NCBI GenBank assembly: GCA_029254025.1
Contig: JAQWYK010000039.1
Span: 124,001-188,000 of the forward strand
Reading direction: 5' to 3'
DNA length: 64,000 bases
Origin: Crocinitomicaceae bacterium
GTDB lineage: Bacteria; Bacteroidota; Bacteroidia; Flavobacteriales_D; Crocinitomicaceae
Shown here: one piece after another, positions 1-8,886 of the stretch
Layout: each line of letters begins with the position of its first letter
Position numbering within the stretch: the stretch's first letter is position 1
Notes under the pieces: model-generated
What the model saw: the letters and a program-made list of their open reading frames with translations, nothing else
What the model was told of the DNA's origin: nothing
Databases searched by the model: none
Program-made: the position numbers and the translations under genes

Positions 1-146
1 CTTTAGAACAGGTTTTTGCTAAGGAGTTAGCTCAACTTGATGGAGAATCGAAAGAAACAGTAGAGAAAATTATCGATTACCTAGAAAAGAAATACATCAG
101 TCTTCCCATGAAAATGGCAAAGGATATACTATTAAACGCACAATAA
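1..146 (+). CDS. hemA: glutamyl-tRNA reductase, C-terminal end only (partial)
   Basis: An open frame runs in from the window edge (codons from base 3) and stops with TAA at 144-146, one base before the hemC start. The 47 visible residues are an amphipathic, helix-rich tail ending in a KYISLPMKMAK-type segment, like the C-terminal dimerisation helix of glutamyl-tRNA reductase. That enzyme reduces glutamyl-tRNA to glutamate-1-semialdehyde, the first committed step of C5 tetrapyrrole synthesis. The assignment rests mainly on position: hemA-hemC-hemD is the usual order in Bacteroidota. No catalytic residues are in view. Confidence 0.6.
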   Translation, partial: LEQVFAKELAQLDGESKETVEKIIDYLEKKYISLPMKMAKDILLNAQ

Positions 147-147
147 C

Positions 148-1038
148 ATGCAAAAAATTGTAATTGGTTCACGAGGTAGCGAGTTAGCGCTTTGGCAAGC
201 TTATCACGTGAAAGCGCAATTAGAAACTCTTGGCTGTGAAGTGGAGTTGAAAATTATTAAAACACAAGGAGACATCATCCAACATTTGAGTTTCGATAAA
301 ATGGAGGGGAAGGGATTCTTCACAAAAGAGATTGAGGCGGCATTGTTGGAAAAATCAATCGACTTAGCCGTTCACTCGCACAAGGACCTAGAAACGAATC
401 CTCCTAAAGGACTTGTTGTTGCTGCGGTTTCTGAAAGGGAAGATCCCGCTGATTTGTTGTTGATTCGAAAAACGAGTATTGACCCGACTCAACTATGGGG
501 ACTTAAATCCAAGGCAATATTAGGTACATCTTCAGCGCGAAGAAAGTCCCAAGTATTGCGTTATCGTCCAGATATTGAGTTGAAAGACTTACGAGGAAAT
601 GTCCCTACGCGCATCCATAAACTTCGTGACAATAATTATGATGCTATATTACTAGCTAAGGCGGGTGTTACGAGGTTAAAAATTGATTTATCAGAGTTTG
701 AAGTGGTAACGTTAAATCCGACGGAGTTTGTTCCTGCTCCTGCACAAGGTGTCTTAGGACTTCAAATTCGTGAAGAAGACGCTTCTTTAGCTAACATTTT
801 GGATCAGTTGGATGATAAAGAAACAAGAGCACGCATCGCAATCGAGCGAAAAGTATTGAATCGCTTGGATGGTGGATGCCAGCTGCCTTTAGGTGTTTTT
901 TGCCCAAACACGGAAGAAGCTTATGTCGCTTTTAGCAATGAATGGTCTGAACCAGCTTATTATAAACACTATACCCTTAAAGGAAATGATTTAGCTGATG
1001 ATATTTTGGCAGAGCTGCAGACTTTGAAACAGGCATGA
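148..1038 (+). CDS. hemC: porphobilinogen deaminase (hydroxymethylbilane synthase)
   Basis: This cytoplasmic enzyme joins four porphobilinogens into hydroxymethylbilane, which HemD then cyclises. The 296 residues match the family's usual length. The N-terminus carries the IGSRGSELALWQA motif. The middle has the conserved LGTSSARRKSQ and DLRGNVPTR segments that bind the growing chain. The cofactor cysteine is Cys244 in LDGGCQLPLG, where the dipyrromethane cofactor attaches. It starts one base after the preceding stop and overlaps hemD by four bases (ATGA), so the three genes are probably translated from one transcript. Confidence 0.97.
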   Translation: MQKIVIGSRGSELALWQAYHVKAQLETLGCEVELKIIKTQGDIIQHLSFDKMEGKGFFTKEIEAALLEKSIDLAVHSHKDLETNPPKGLVVAAVSEREDPADLLLIRKTSIDPTQLWGLKSKAILGTSSARRKSQVLRYRPDIELKDLRGNVPTRIHKLRDNNYDAILLAKAGVTRLKIDLSEFEVVTLNPTEFVPAPAQGVLGLQIREEDASLANILDQLDDKETRARIAIERKVLNRLDGGCQLPLGVFCPNTEEAYVAFSNEWSEPAYYKHYTLKGNDLADDILAELQTLKQA

Positions 1039-1691
1039 AAACGGTATTCATAAGTAGAACAGCTAATCTTAAAGGACCGCTACGTGCTTTTTGTGCTGCG
1101 AATCAGATTCAATTAATTGACCAATCGCTGCTTACGTTTAAAGGAGTTTGTCCAAACGAAAAACCGAGGGAGACTGATGTTGTCTTTTTCACCTCTCCAA
1201 GAAGTGTGCGCTTTTATTTTTCGTATTTCAAATATAAAAATGAGTTTTTAGCAACGATTGGAACATCCACTGCAAATGAGCTTCAAAAGCTTGGACTATC
1301 TGTTGATTTCACAGGAACAACTCCTTCTCATCCGGAGGTGGTTGCCCAAGAACTAAAGGTGTGGTTGGGAGAACGAACGGTACTTTTTCCACAATCACAT
1401 CGTTCTAACAGAACAATGCAAAAAGTGTTGAACCCTAATCAGTACCTTGATTTAGTAGTTTACGAAACGCATTTGGAGCCAGTAAAACTTGTTAATAAAC
1501 CTAATTATTTAGTTCTCACAAGCCCTTCGAATGCAGAGGCTTATATGCTTTCAAATAAATTGGAAAACGATCAGTTTGTGATGAGTTTCGGCACAACTAC
1601 TTCAACTTATTTGGAGGAAAATGGGGTAAAGAATCTTTGTTTAAGCGAACCAACGGAACGCGCTGTGGTTGACGCATTGAAAAAAATATAG
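1035..1691 (+). CDS. hemD: uroporphyrinogen-III synthase
   Basis: It closes hydroxymethylbilane to uroporphyrinogen III with inversion of ring D. The 218-residue protein is somewhat short for the family, and sequence conservation in HemD is always low. Visible signatures are the FFTSPRSVRFYF segment near residue 50 and the VLTSPSNAEAY segment near residue 160, which match the two alpha/beta domains. The ATG lies inside the hemC stop (ATGA overlap), and the genomic context makes the call secure. No obvious terminator follows. The next gene is convergent and ends 40 bases downstream. Confidence 0.92.
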   Translation: MKTVFISRTANLKGPLRAFCAANQIQLIDQSLLTFKGVCPNEKPRETDVVFFTSPRSVRFYFSYFKYKNEFLATIGTSTANELQKLGLSVDFTGTTPSHPEVVAQELKVWLGERTVLFPQSHRSNRTMQKVLNPNQYLDLVVYETHLEPVKLVNKPNYLVLTSPSNAEAYMLSNKLENDQFVMSFGTTTSTYLEENGVKNLCLSEPTERAVVDALKKI

Positions 1692-1731
1692 TTATTCTGC
1701 TCTAAAGAACGGAAACGCACAACAAAGATTC

Positions 1732-3009
1732 TTAATCTTCCTCTAAAACCTCTAATTCAATCACTTCTATACGGCGATCAGAAACTTCTCTAATAGTAAG
1801 GGTGTATTTTTCTAGTTGAACTACTGTTCCTGGCTCTGGAATAGATTCAGTATGATGGAGAATAAGCCCACCAAGCGTTTCATATTCTGTGGACTCTTCT
1901 AACTCCAATTCGTATTCTTCATTAAGATAGTCGATGTCTTGTCGCGCAGAAAACAAGTATTTAAACTCATTGATTTTCTCTTCAAGTAACGCGTCTTTGT
2001 CGTGTTCGTCTTCGATGTCTCCAAAAATTTCCTCAATAACATCTTCAATCGTCACGAGGCCGGATGTTCCACCAAATTCATCTACTACAACTGCAATATT
2101 TCCGTGTTGCTTTGTAAATAATTCGAGGAGTTCTTTTCCTGGAATAGTTTCAGGTACAAATGAAATTGGGATAAGTATTTCTTTGATCCGTGCGGGATTC
2201 TTAAAGAGCTCAAAACTATGAACGTAACCGATAATATTATCGATGGTATCGCGATAAATTATAATTTTCGATAGTCCAGTATCAATGAATTGTCTTTTTA
2301 GTTCTTCAATATCGTCTTCAATTGACAAAGCAACAATATCTGTCCTGGGAATCATACAATCCCGTGCCTTAATATTTGAGAAAGCCAGAGCGTTTTGAAG
2401 AATTTCCATTTCATTATCCAACTCATTCTCATCTTCCATACGCTCAGACAAATCTTTCACATAGTCGTCTAAATCGACTTTGGAAAACACTGCCTTAGAA
2501 TTGGCGATATCTACCCTGAACAATCGAAGCACTGTATTACTGAGTAGCAGCGTAAATAAAGTAAGAGGAAAAAGAATTTTATAAACAAGCCATAACGGCG
2601 CCGAAAGCAATTGTAATGCTCTGTTTGGGTTAATCTGAAACGTTGCTTTCGGGAGGAACTCGGCAGTTACTAAAATTAATAATGTCGAAAAAACAGTTTG
2701 TGATAATAAAATAAGGCCATCGCTATCAATAAATTGATTTAACCATGGCTCAACCAATTTGGCCATATAAATACCATAAACTACTAAGGCTATGTTGTTT
2801 CCAAGCAACATCGTAGCAATAAAGCGACTATCTTTTTCTACGAATTTGGACAAGATTTTCCCACTTAATAAACCTTTGTTTTTATCTAACTCAATTTTTA
2901 ATTTGTTGGAGGATACAAAAGCAATCTCTGCCCCCGAAAAGAAAGCAGATGCGACTAGCGCTGAGATAATAACCAAAATACTTGATGGTTCCATAGAAGT
3001 TCCGAACAC
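1732..3009 (-). CDS. CNNM/CorC-type membrane protein with CBS pair (hemolysin family, GldE-like)
   Basis: The 425 residues show the standard order. First comes a CNNM membrane domain with about four hydrophobic segments in residues 8-170, including the FFSGAEIAF motif. A pair of CBS domains follows at about 210-330 (MIPRTDIVAL; GLVTIEDVIEEIFGDI). A CorC_HlyC transporter-associated domain ends the protein. The family is linked to magnesium or cobalt efflux, and in gliding Bacteroidota a member is named GldE. Here the usual gldE neighbours (ssb, gldD, mutY) are absent, so I keep the family name. The start at 3009 is ATG, with a second ATG five codons in. It lies 40 bases downstream of purD on the same strand and may be co-transcribed. 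Confidence 0.85.
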   Translation of the reverse strand: MFGTSMEPSSILVIISALVASAFFSGAEIAFVSSNKLKIELDKNKGLLSGKILSKFVEKDSRFIATMLLGNNIALVVYGIYMAKLVEPWLNQFIDSDGLILLSQTVFSTLLILVTAEFLPKATFQINPNRALQLLSAPLWLVYKILFPLTLFTLLLSNTVLRLFRVDIANSKAVFSKVDLDDYVKDLSERMEDENELDNEMEILQNALAFSNIKARDCMIPRTDIVALSIEDDIEELKRQFIDTGLSKIIIYRDTIDNIIGYVHSFELFKNPARIKEILIPISFVPETIPGKELLELFTKQHGNIAVVVDEFGGTSGLVTIEDVIEEIFGDIEDEHDKDALLEEKINEFKYLFSARQDIDYLNEEYELELEESTEYETLGGLILHHTESIPEPGTVVQLEKYTLTIREVSDRRIEVIELEVLEED

Positions 3010-3049
3010 CTAATTTAATAAAATTGTGGTAGGTAGACTACACGAATAA

Positions 3050-4321
3050 TTAATTGATTAAATCAAATCCGATGTCTTTGCGGAAATATGCCCCTTCAAA
3101 TTCAAGACGAGAAATATTTTCATAGGACTTTTCTAAAGCGTCTTCAATATCCTTTCCAAAAGAAGTGACTGCCAATACGCGGCCTCCAGCAGACATCACT
3201 GCTGGTCCATCTGAACTTGTTCCCGCATGAAAAACGATACTATCTTCAACAGTATTTAGTCCGTAAATGGTTTTCCCTTTTTCGTATTTCTCAGGATATC
3301 CACCTGAAACCATCACCACGGTTACTGCAGTGCGTGGGTCAAAAACAACATCGCGCTCCGATAAGGTTTGTGTAGCAACCCCTTCGAGCAAGTCCAATAA
3401 ATCAGATTTCAAACGCGGCATAACAACTTCTGTTTCTGGATCACCCATTCGGCAGTTGAATTCGATAACAAATGGCTCTCCTTTCACGCTGATTAAACCA
3501 ATGAATAAAAACCCCCTGTAATCCATATTGTCTGCCTTCAACCCCTTCACGGTTGGAATAATGATTTGGTTGTGCACTTTGTCCATAAATCCACTCGCAG
3601 CAAAAGGAACAGGCGAAACAGCTCCCATTCCACCAGTGTTTAGTCCTTTGTCGCCCTCGCCTATGCGTTTATAGTCTTTGGCCTCAGGAAGTATCTTATA
3701 TCCGTCTCCATCTAACAAGATAAAGGCTGACATTTCTATTCCTTTTAAAAATTCTTCAATGACAACTTTGGTAGAACCAAACTTAGAATGGCTTAGCATA
3801 TCTTCAAGTTCAGCTTGGGCAGTTTTTAAATCATCGATAATTAATACTCCCTTTCCTGCTGCTAAACCATCCGCCTTTAATACGTAAGGCGCTTTCATAG
3901 TCGCCAGAAATGCTTGGCCATCTTTTATTGTTTCTTTTGTAAATGTGGCATATTTGGCAGTCGGTATGTTATGTCGGTATAAAAAATCTTTCGCAAAATC
4001 TTTACTACCTTCCAACTGTGCGGCATATTTATTTGGCCCAATTACTGCCACGCTCATAAGAGATGGGTCAGTAGCGAAAAAATCTACAATCCCATTTACC
4101 AAAGGATCTTCAGGCCCAACAATGACCATTTCAATGTTGTTTTCGATCACAAAAGTTTTAACCGATTCAAAGTCGGTTACTTGTATGTCAACGTTTTTTC
4201 CGTGCTTACGTGTTCCCGCATTACCCGGTGCGATATACAATTCTTCTAATTGACTGCTTTGTGCTAATTTCCATGCAATCGCATGTTCTCTTCCTCCTGA
4301 TCCTAACAATAAAACTTTCAT
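3050..4321 (-). CDS. purD: phosphoribosylamine--glycine ligase
   Basis: PurD ligates glycine to 5-phosphoribosylamine with ATP, the second step of purine synthesis. The 423 residues are full length. The N-terminal LLLGSGGREHAIAWKLA motif is diagnostic. The ATP-grasp domain follows, with VLKADGLAAGKGV near residue 147, the GMGAVSPVP segment near 232 and EFNCRMGDPETEVVMPR near 290. It is a single-domain PurD, not fused to PurM or PurN, as is typical in bacteria. The ATG at 4321 is preceded by a good -7 box at 4341-4348. Confidence 0.97.
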   Translation of the reverse strand: MKVLLLGSGGREHAIAWKLAQSSQLEELYIAPGNAGTRKHGKNVDIQVTDFESVKTFVIENNIEMVIVGPEDPLVNGIVDFFATDPSLMSVAVIGPNKYAAQLEGSKDFAKDFLYRHNIPTAKYATFTKETIKDGQAFLATMKAPYVLKADGLAAGKGVLIIDDLKTAQAELEDMLSHSKFGSTKVVIEEFLKGIEMSAFILLDGDGYKILPEAKDYKRIGEGDKGLNTGGMGAVSPVPFAASGFMDKVHNQIIIPTVKGLKADNMDYRGFLFIGLISVKGEPFVIEFNCRMGDPETEVVMPRLKSDLLDLLEGVATQTLSERDVVFDPRTAVTVVMVSGGYPEKYEKGKTIYGLNTVEDSIVFHAGTSSDGPAVMSAGGRVLAVTSFGKDIEDALEKSYENISRLEFEGAYFRKDIGFDLIN

Positions 4322-4340
4322 GATTGAAATTTATTCGGTC

Positions 4341-4348
4341 CAAAGTTA
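4341..4348 (-). promoter_or_regulatory. putative purD promoter -7 box
   Basis: On the minus strand this reads TAACTTTG, a full match to the Bacteroidota -7 consensus TAnnTTTG. It lies about 20 bases before the purD ATG. No clear TTG is found at the -33 spacing, so only the -7 half is supported. Confidence 0.4.
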
Positions 4349-4439
4349 AGATTTTGAACGGATGATGGTTTGGAATTTTATTAACGAATTGTTCACGACC
4401 CTTTTTTAAATTCAAACTTTAAACTTCTTTACTAATTTA

Positions 4440-4470
4440 TTGTGCGTGCTTAATAATTTTTATACTTTTA
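4440..4470 (+). promoter_or_regulatory. putative promoter of the MarR/beta-oxidation genes
   Basis: TTG at 4440-4442 is followed, after 20 bases, by TACTTTTA at 4463-4470. This matches the Bacteroidota pattern TTG-N17-23-TAnnTTTG except for the last base. Transcription would start only a few bases before the marR ATG at 4480, giving a very short or absent leader. Confidence 0.4.
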
Positions 4471-4479
4471 GCGGTGATT

Positions 4480-4935
4480 ATGAATACATCAAAAGCAGAA
4501 GAGTACATTGATTTCAACTTGCGTCATGCGTGGCACAAGATATCACGCATGTACAACCAAAAGGCAGCCGCTCACGGGATGACGATGTCTATTGGATTTA
4601 TCCTACTAATTGTAGATAAGGAAGGAACCCCAAGTACGCAGCTAGGTCCTCGTATGGGTATGGAGCCAACCAGTCTCTCCCGCACGCTGCGTACCATGGA
4701 AACAAAGGGGCTCATTTACCGTAAGATTGACGAAGATGATAAACGGAAAGTCTTAATCTATTTGACTGAGCAAGGGGTCGAAATTCGTAGGGATGTGAAA
4801 AAGGTTGTGAAAGAATTCAATGAACGTTTACTGCAAAGTATTCCTAAAAGTAAATTGAAAGTATTCTTCGAAGTCATGGAGAAAATTGATGATTCTGTGG
4901 AAGAAGAATTAACTAAAGCGTCTAAATTTTTATAA
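4480..4935 (+). CDS. MarR family transcriptional regulator
   Basis: The protein has 151 residues from the ATG at 4480; a GTG two codons upstream is possible but less likely. It shows the winged-helix MarR fold: helices at the N-terminus, a recognition helix in TSLSRTLRTMETKGL (near residue 68) and the wing segment RKIDEDDKRKVLIYLTEQG. It is encoded 9 bases ahead of the fused beta-oxidation gene on the same strand. It therefore probably senses an acyl-CoA or related ligand and represses this small operon. The ligand is inferred from context only. Confidence 0.88.
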   Translation: MNTSKAEEYIDFNLRHAWHKISRMYNQKAAAHGMTMSIGFILLIVDKEGTPSTQLGPRMGMEPTSLSRTLRTMETKGLIYRKIDEDDKRKVLIYLTEQGVEIRRDVKKVVKEFNERLLQSIPKSKLKVFFEVMEKIDDSVEEELTKASKFL

Positions 4936-4944
4936 AAAGAACAT

Positions 4945-7350
4945 ATGAATAGAACAATTAAAAAAGTAGCTGTGCTCGGTTCTGGCGTTATGGGTTCGCG
5001 GATTGCGTGTCACTTTGCCAATATCGGATGTGATGTACTGCTTTTGGATATCGTGCCGAGAGAACTAAGTGATGCGGAAAAAGCAAAAGGGTTAGATTTT
5101 GAAAATAAATTGGTGAGAAACCGTATCGTCAATGAGTCGCTGGGTTTTGCATTGAAATCGAACCCTTCCCCAATCTATAAGAAGTCATTTGCATCTCGCA
5201 TTGGAACGGGTAACTTCGAGGATGATTTAGCCAAGATTGCAGCATGTGATTGGATTATTGAGGTAGTGATTGAACGTCTCGACATCAAGCAACAAGTCTT
5301 TACGAATGTAGAGAAATTCCGTAAGCCTGGGTCGTTAATTACATCGAACACCTCGGGGATTCCTATTAACATGATGTTGGAAGGAAGGTCTGACGATTTC
5401 AAAAAGCATTTCTGTGGAACGCATTTTTTCAACCCGCCACGTTACTTGCAGCTGTTAGAAATTATACCAACACCTGAAACAGATCCAGCTGTGGTAGACT
5501 TTTTTATGGATTACGGCCGCCGTTACCTAGGAAAGAAAACAGTTTTATGCAAAGACACACCGGCATTTATTGCCAATCGTGTGGGTGTTTATTCCATTAT
5601 GTCACTTTTCCATGCCGTGAACGACTTAGGGTTAACGATTGAAGAAGTAGATAAATTAACAGGTCCAGTGCTTGGAAGACCGAAATCGGCAACGTTTAGA
5701 ACGTGCGATGTAGTTGGACTAGATACGCTTGTTCATGTGGCAAACGGGTTAAAGGCAAACTGTCCAAACGACGAAGAAAAAGCGCTGTTTGAATTGCCAG
5801 GATATATTTGTAAAATGGTAGAAAACAATTGGCTCGGGTCAAAATCGGGTCAAGGATTCTATAAAAAAGTGAAAGGAGATGGCGGAAAGAGTGAAATCCT
5901 CTCGTTAGATCTTAATACGCTTGAATACCGTCCGGGAATGCGCGCTTCATTCCCTACACTGGATATGGCAAAACCGATTGACGACTTGAAACAACGGACC
6001 AAAATGTTGGTGATGGGCCAAGACAAAGCGGGTAAATTCTACCGACAGATGTTTGGAGGTTTATTCGCATATGTGTCAAACCGAATTCCAGAGATTTCAG
6101 AAGATTTATATAAAATCGATGATGCCTTAAAAGCTGGTTTTGGTTGGGAACTAGGTCCATTCGAAACATGGGATATTCTTGGTTTTGACCAAGGGGTAAA
6201 ACTGATTGAAGAAGCGGGCAAAACTGTTGGGGCGATTGTTGGTGAGATGAAAGCAGCAGGCAAAACAACGTTCTACAGAACTGAAAAAGGAAACAAACAA
6301 TATTTTGACCGTGCATCGAACGATTACAAAACCATCCCTGGAACAGAAGATGTGGTAATGTTGGACGTTTTGCGTGCCGAGAATACAGTTTGGAAGAATG
6401 CAGACACAACTATTGTACATTTGGGTGATGGCATCTTAAATTTAGAGTTCCACACAAAGATGAATACCATTGGCGGTGGTGTGATTGAGGGAATCAACAA
6501 AGCGCTCGACTTAGCCGAAACAGAATACAAAGGATTAGTTGTATCAAACAATGGTCAACACTTTAGTGCCGGGGCGAATGTTGGAATGATTTTTATGATG
6601 GCGGTAGATCAAGATTACGATGAGTTGAACTTTGCTGTTAAGGCATTCCAAGACACGATGATGCGTGTGCGTTATTCGAATACACCTGTTGTTGTTGCGC
6701 CACATAACTTAACGCTTGGTGGTGGTTGCGAGTTAACAATGCATGCGGACAAAGTAGTGGCTCATGCTGAATCGTATATTGGTTTAGTTGAGTTTGGTGT
6801 TGGCCTTATCCCAGGAGGAGGCGGAACCAAGGAATTTGTGAAGCGCCTTTCTGAAGAACTAATTGAAGGAGACATCCGAATCAATGCTTTACGCGAGCGT
6901 TTCTTAACAGTAGGTCAGGCGAAAGTGGGGACATCGGCGCATGAAGCATTCGATTTAGGTTATCTGCGCGAGGGCCAGGATGAGGTGATTGTATCACGTG
7001 AATATCAATTGACACGTGCCAAAGCGGCTTGCTTGGAAATTGCGAATAAAGGATACACTGCACCTTTGCGTGAGAAGAACATCACAATCATGGGTCAAGA
7101 AGGTTTAGGAATTGTCTATGTAGGGGCCCACTCTATGAAGTCTGGAAAATATATTTCTGAACATGATCAACTGATTTCTGAAAAGTTAGGATTTGTCATG
7201 TGTGGAGGGGACATCTCAGAAAGAGTGCAAGTTTCCGAGCAATACCTGTTAGACCTTGAAAGAAAAGCTTTTGTTGAGTTGTGTGCAGAACGTAAAACAT
7301 TGGAACGTTTGGAAAGCATGGTGAAGAAAGGGAAGATTTTGAGAAATTAA
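4945..7350 (+). CDS. fadN: 3-hydroxyacyl-CoA dehydrogenase / enoyl-CoA hydratase fusion (FadN-like)
   Basis: This 801-residue enzyme hydrates enoyl-CoA and oxidises the resulting 3-hydroxyacyl-CoA, two steps of fatty acid beta-oxidation. The domain order is dehydrogenase first, hydratase last, as in Bacillus FadN and opposite to E. coli FadB. The NAD site is GSGVMGS at residues 12-18, and the catalytic histidine is His160 in GTHFFNPPRY. The hydratase oxyanion and acid/base region has GGGCE with Glu596 and GLVEFGVG with Glu616. That 20-residue spacing matches the two catalytic glutamates of crotonases. The thiolase partner lies 68 bases downstream. No acyl-CoA dehydrogenase is adjacent. Confidence 0.93.
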   Translation: MNRTIKKVAVLGSGVMGSRIACHFANIGCDVLLLDIVPRELSDAEKAKGLDFENKLVRNRIVNESLGFALKSNPSPIYKKSFASRIGTGNFEDDLAKIAACDWIIEVVIERLDIKQQVFTNVEKFRKPGSLITSNTSGIPINMMLEGRSDDFKKHFCGTHFFNPPRYLQLLEIIPTPETDPAVVDFFMDYGRRYLGKKTVLCKDTPAFIANRVGVYSIMSLFHAVNDLGLTIEEVDKLTGPVLGRPKSATFRTCDVVGLDTLVHVANGLKANCPNDEEKALFELPGYICKMVENNWLGSKSGQGFYKKVKGDGGKSEILSLDLNTLEYRPGMRASFPTLDMAKPIDDLKQRTKMLVMGQDKAGKFYRQMFGGLFAYVSNRIPEISEDLYKIDDALKAGFGWELGPFETWDILGFDQGVKLIEEAGKTVGAIVGEMKAAGKTTFYRTEKGNKQYFDRASNDYKTIPGTEDVVMLDVLRAENTVWKNADTTIVHLGDGILNLEFHTKMNTIGGGVIEGINKALDLAETEYKGLVVSNNGQHFSAGANVGMIFMMAVDQDYDELNFAVKAFQDTMMRVRYSNTPVVVAPHNLTLGGGCELTMHADKVVAHAESYIGLVEFGVGLIPGGGGTKEFVKRLSEELIEGDIRINALRERFLTVGQAKVGTSAHEAFDLGYLREGQDEVIVSREYQLTRAKAACLEIANKGYTAPLREKNITIMGQEGLGIVYVGAHSMKSGKYISEHDQLISEKLGFVMCGGDISERVQVSEQYLLDLERKAFVELCAERKTLERLESMVKKGKILRN

Positions 7351-7367
7351 GATAAGGTGATTATCTT
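7349..7367 (+). promoter_or_regulatory. small hairpin between fadN and fadA
   Basis: AAGATAA (7349-7355) and TTATCTT (7361-7367) can form a 7-bp stem with a 5-base loop, followed by TT. It begins inside the fadN stop codon and could stabilise the fadN 3' end or partly stop transcription before fadA. The stem is AT-rich and weak. Confidence 0.3.
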
Positions 7368-7418
7368 TTCCAGGGGAGAAACGACAACAGTTATATTAGA
7401 TAAACAAAATTAAAGAAA

Positions 7419-8594
7419 ATGAATGCATATATAGTAACAGGATACAGAACTGCGGTGGGAAAAGCGGGTCGCGGCGGGTTTAGGTTTTATCGACCAGATG
7501 ATTTGGCGGCAGATGTAATTAAACACATCATGAAAGAAGTTCCGCAGTTAGATCCGACTCGAATTGATGACATTATTGTAGGTAATGCTACTCCTGAGGC
7601 TGAGCAAGGATTAAATGTTGGTCGCATGATTTCCCTAATGGGGTTGAATACAGACAAGGTTCCCGGGGTAACCGTGAATAGATATTGTTCTTCGGGATTA
7701 GAAACAATCGCCATGGCGACTGCGAAAATTAATGCTGGAATGGCGGAGTGTATTATCGCAGGAGGTGTTGAATCAATGTCTGTGATGGCGATGGGTGGTT
7801 GGCGAATTGTGCCGAACCATAAAGTAGGAAAAGAGAATCCTACATGGTATTGGGGAATGGGGTTAACAGCAGAGGCGGTCGCGGAGCAGTTCAAAGTTTC
7901 CCGTGAAGACCAAGATGCTTTTGCTGTTAAGTCACACGAAAAGGCCTTAGCGGCTATTGCGTCTGGGCGTTTTGCAGATGACATCGTGCCGATTGAAGTT
8001 GAACATATTTATTTAGATGAAAACGAAAAACGTCAAGTAAATAAATACATCGTAGATACCGACGAAGGTCCACGCAAAGGAACTACGCTTGAAGCATTAG
8101 CGCGGTTGCGCCCTGTATTTGCGAATGGCGGCTCCGTGACTGCTGGAAATGCTTCTCAAACATCTGACGGTGCTGCTTTTACTCTAGTCATGTCGGAGCG
8201 AATGGTAAAGGAATTGGGTCTAGATCCAGTTGCTCGTTTGGCTTCATACAGTGTGGTTGGAGTTGAACCGCGAATTATGGGAATCGGTCCAGTTGATGCA
8301 ATTCCTGCGGCAATAAAGCAGGCAGGATTGAAGTTAAATGATATCAACTTGTTCGAATTAAATGAAGCATTTGCTTCCCAATCATTGGCGGTAATTCGCG
8401 AAACGGGTATTAACCCAGATATTGTGAACGTAAATGGTGGTGCAATTTCTTTGGGTCATCCACTTGGCTGCACCGGTGCCAAATTAACGGTTCAAATTAT
8501 GAACGAGTTGAAAAAACGTAATGAGAAATACGGAATTGTAACCATGTGTGTAGGAACTGGACAAGGTGCTGCAGGGGTTATTGAGCTTTTATAA
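7419..8594 (+). CDS. fadA: acetyl-CoA C-acyltransferase (3-ketoacyl-CoA thiolase)
   Basis: It cleaves 3-ketoacyl-CoA to acetyl-CoA and a shortened acyl-CoA, completing the beta-oxidation turn begun by the upstream fusion enzyme. The 391 residues have all thiolase active-site elements. These are the acyl-accepting Cys90 in NRYCSSGLE, the NEAFASQ motif near residue 308, His347 in GGAISLGHPLG and Cys377 in MCVGTGQG. The set fits a degradative thiolase working with FadN. Typical FadN-type operons also carry an acyl-CoA dehydrogenase and ligase, but here the run ends in a 290-base gap. Confidence 0.95.
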   Translation: MNAYIVTGYRTAVGKAGRGGFRFYRPDDLAADVIKHIMKEVPQLDPTRIDDIIVGNATPEAEQGLNVGRMISLMGLNTDKVPGVTVNRYCSSGLETIAMATAKINAGMAECIIAGGVESMSVMAMGGWRIVPNHKVGKENPTWYWGMGLTAEAVAEQFKVSREDQDAFAVKSHEKALAAIASGRFADDIVPIEVEHIYLDENEKRQVNKYIVDTDEGPRKGTTLEALARLRPVFANGGSVTAGNASQTSDGAAFTLVMSERMVKELGLDPVARLASYSVVGVEPRIMGIGPVDAIPAAIKQAGLKLNDINLFELNEAFASQSLAVIRETGINPDIVNVNGGAISLGHPLGCTGAKLTVQIMNELKKRNEKYGIVTMCVGTGQGAAGVIELL

Positions 8595-8610
8595 GAATAG
8601 TATTCTGTCC

Positions 8611-8679
8611 TCGGCTCCGCTCAGTAAGGGTTAACTATAGTGAAGTAAACTTTGTACACCGCTGATCAAGCGGAGCCGA
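8611..8679. repeat. imperfect palindromic element downstream of fadA
   Basis: TCGGCTCCGCTCAG at 8611-8624 is answered by CTGATCAAGCGGAGCCGA at 8662-8679. The right arm is the exact complement of the left except for a four-base insertion (TCAA). The arms resemble the GC-rich 'CTTCGACTCCGCTCAG' type of dispersed palindrome seen between genes in many Bacteroidota. The rest of the 8595-8886 gap holds no convincing gene. Other copies cannot be seen in this window. Confidence 0.5.
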
Positions 8680-8886
8680 AGTCCGATTTATTCAAACGGA
8701 TACAAAAATCGAATAGCCGTATCACTTGACCCCCGTTAATAAATCTCCTTATTGCTTGATCAAACACCAAGGGCATCGTAAATAAGCCCATAAGTAGAGT
8801 TTTTAAAAGGGAATATTTCGAAGAGGCATCCAATGGATTGCTTCAAGAAGGTTTTTAACTAGATTGAGCTTCTTATCAAGTAAGTA

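Noticed and set aside
5954-6409. Antisense frames of 75-151 codons inside the fadN gene
   Set aside because: They lie wholly opposite a clearly conserved enzyme with full catalytic motifs and show no domain or protein-like composition of their own.
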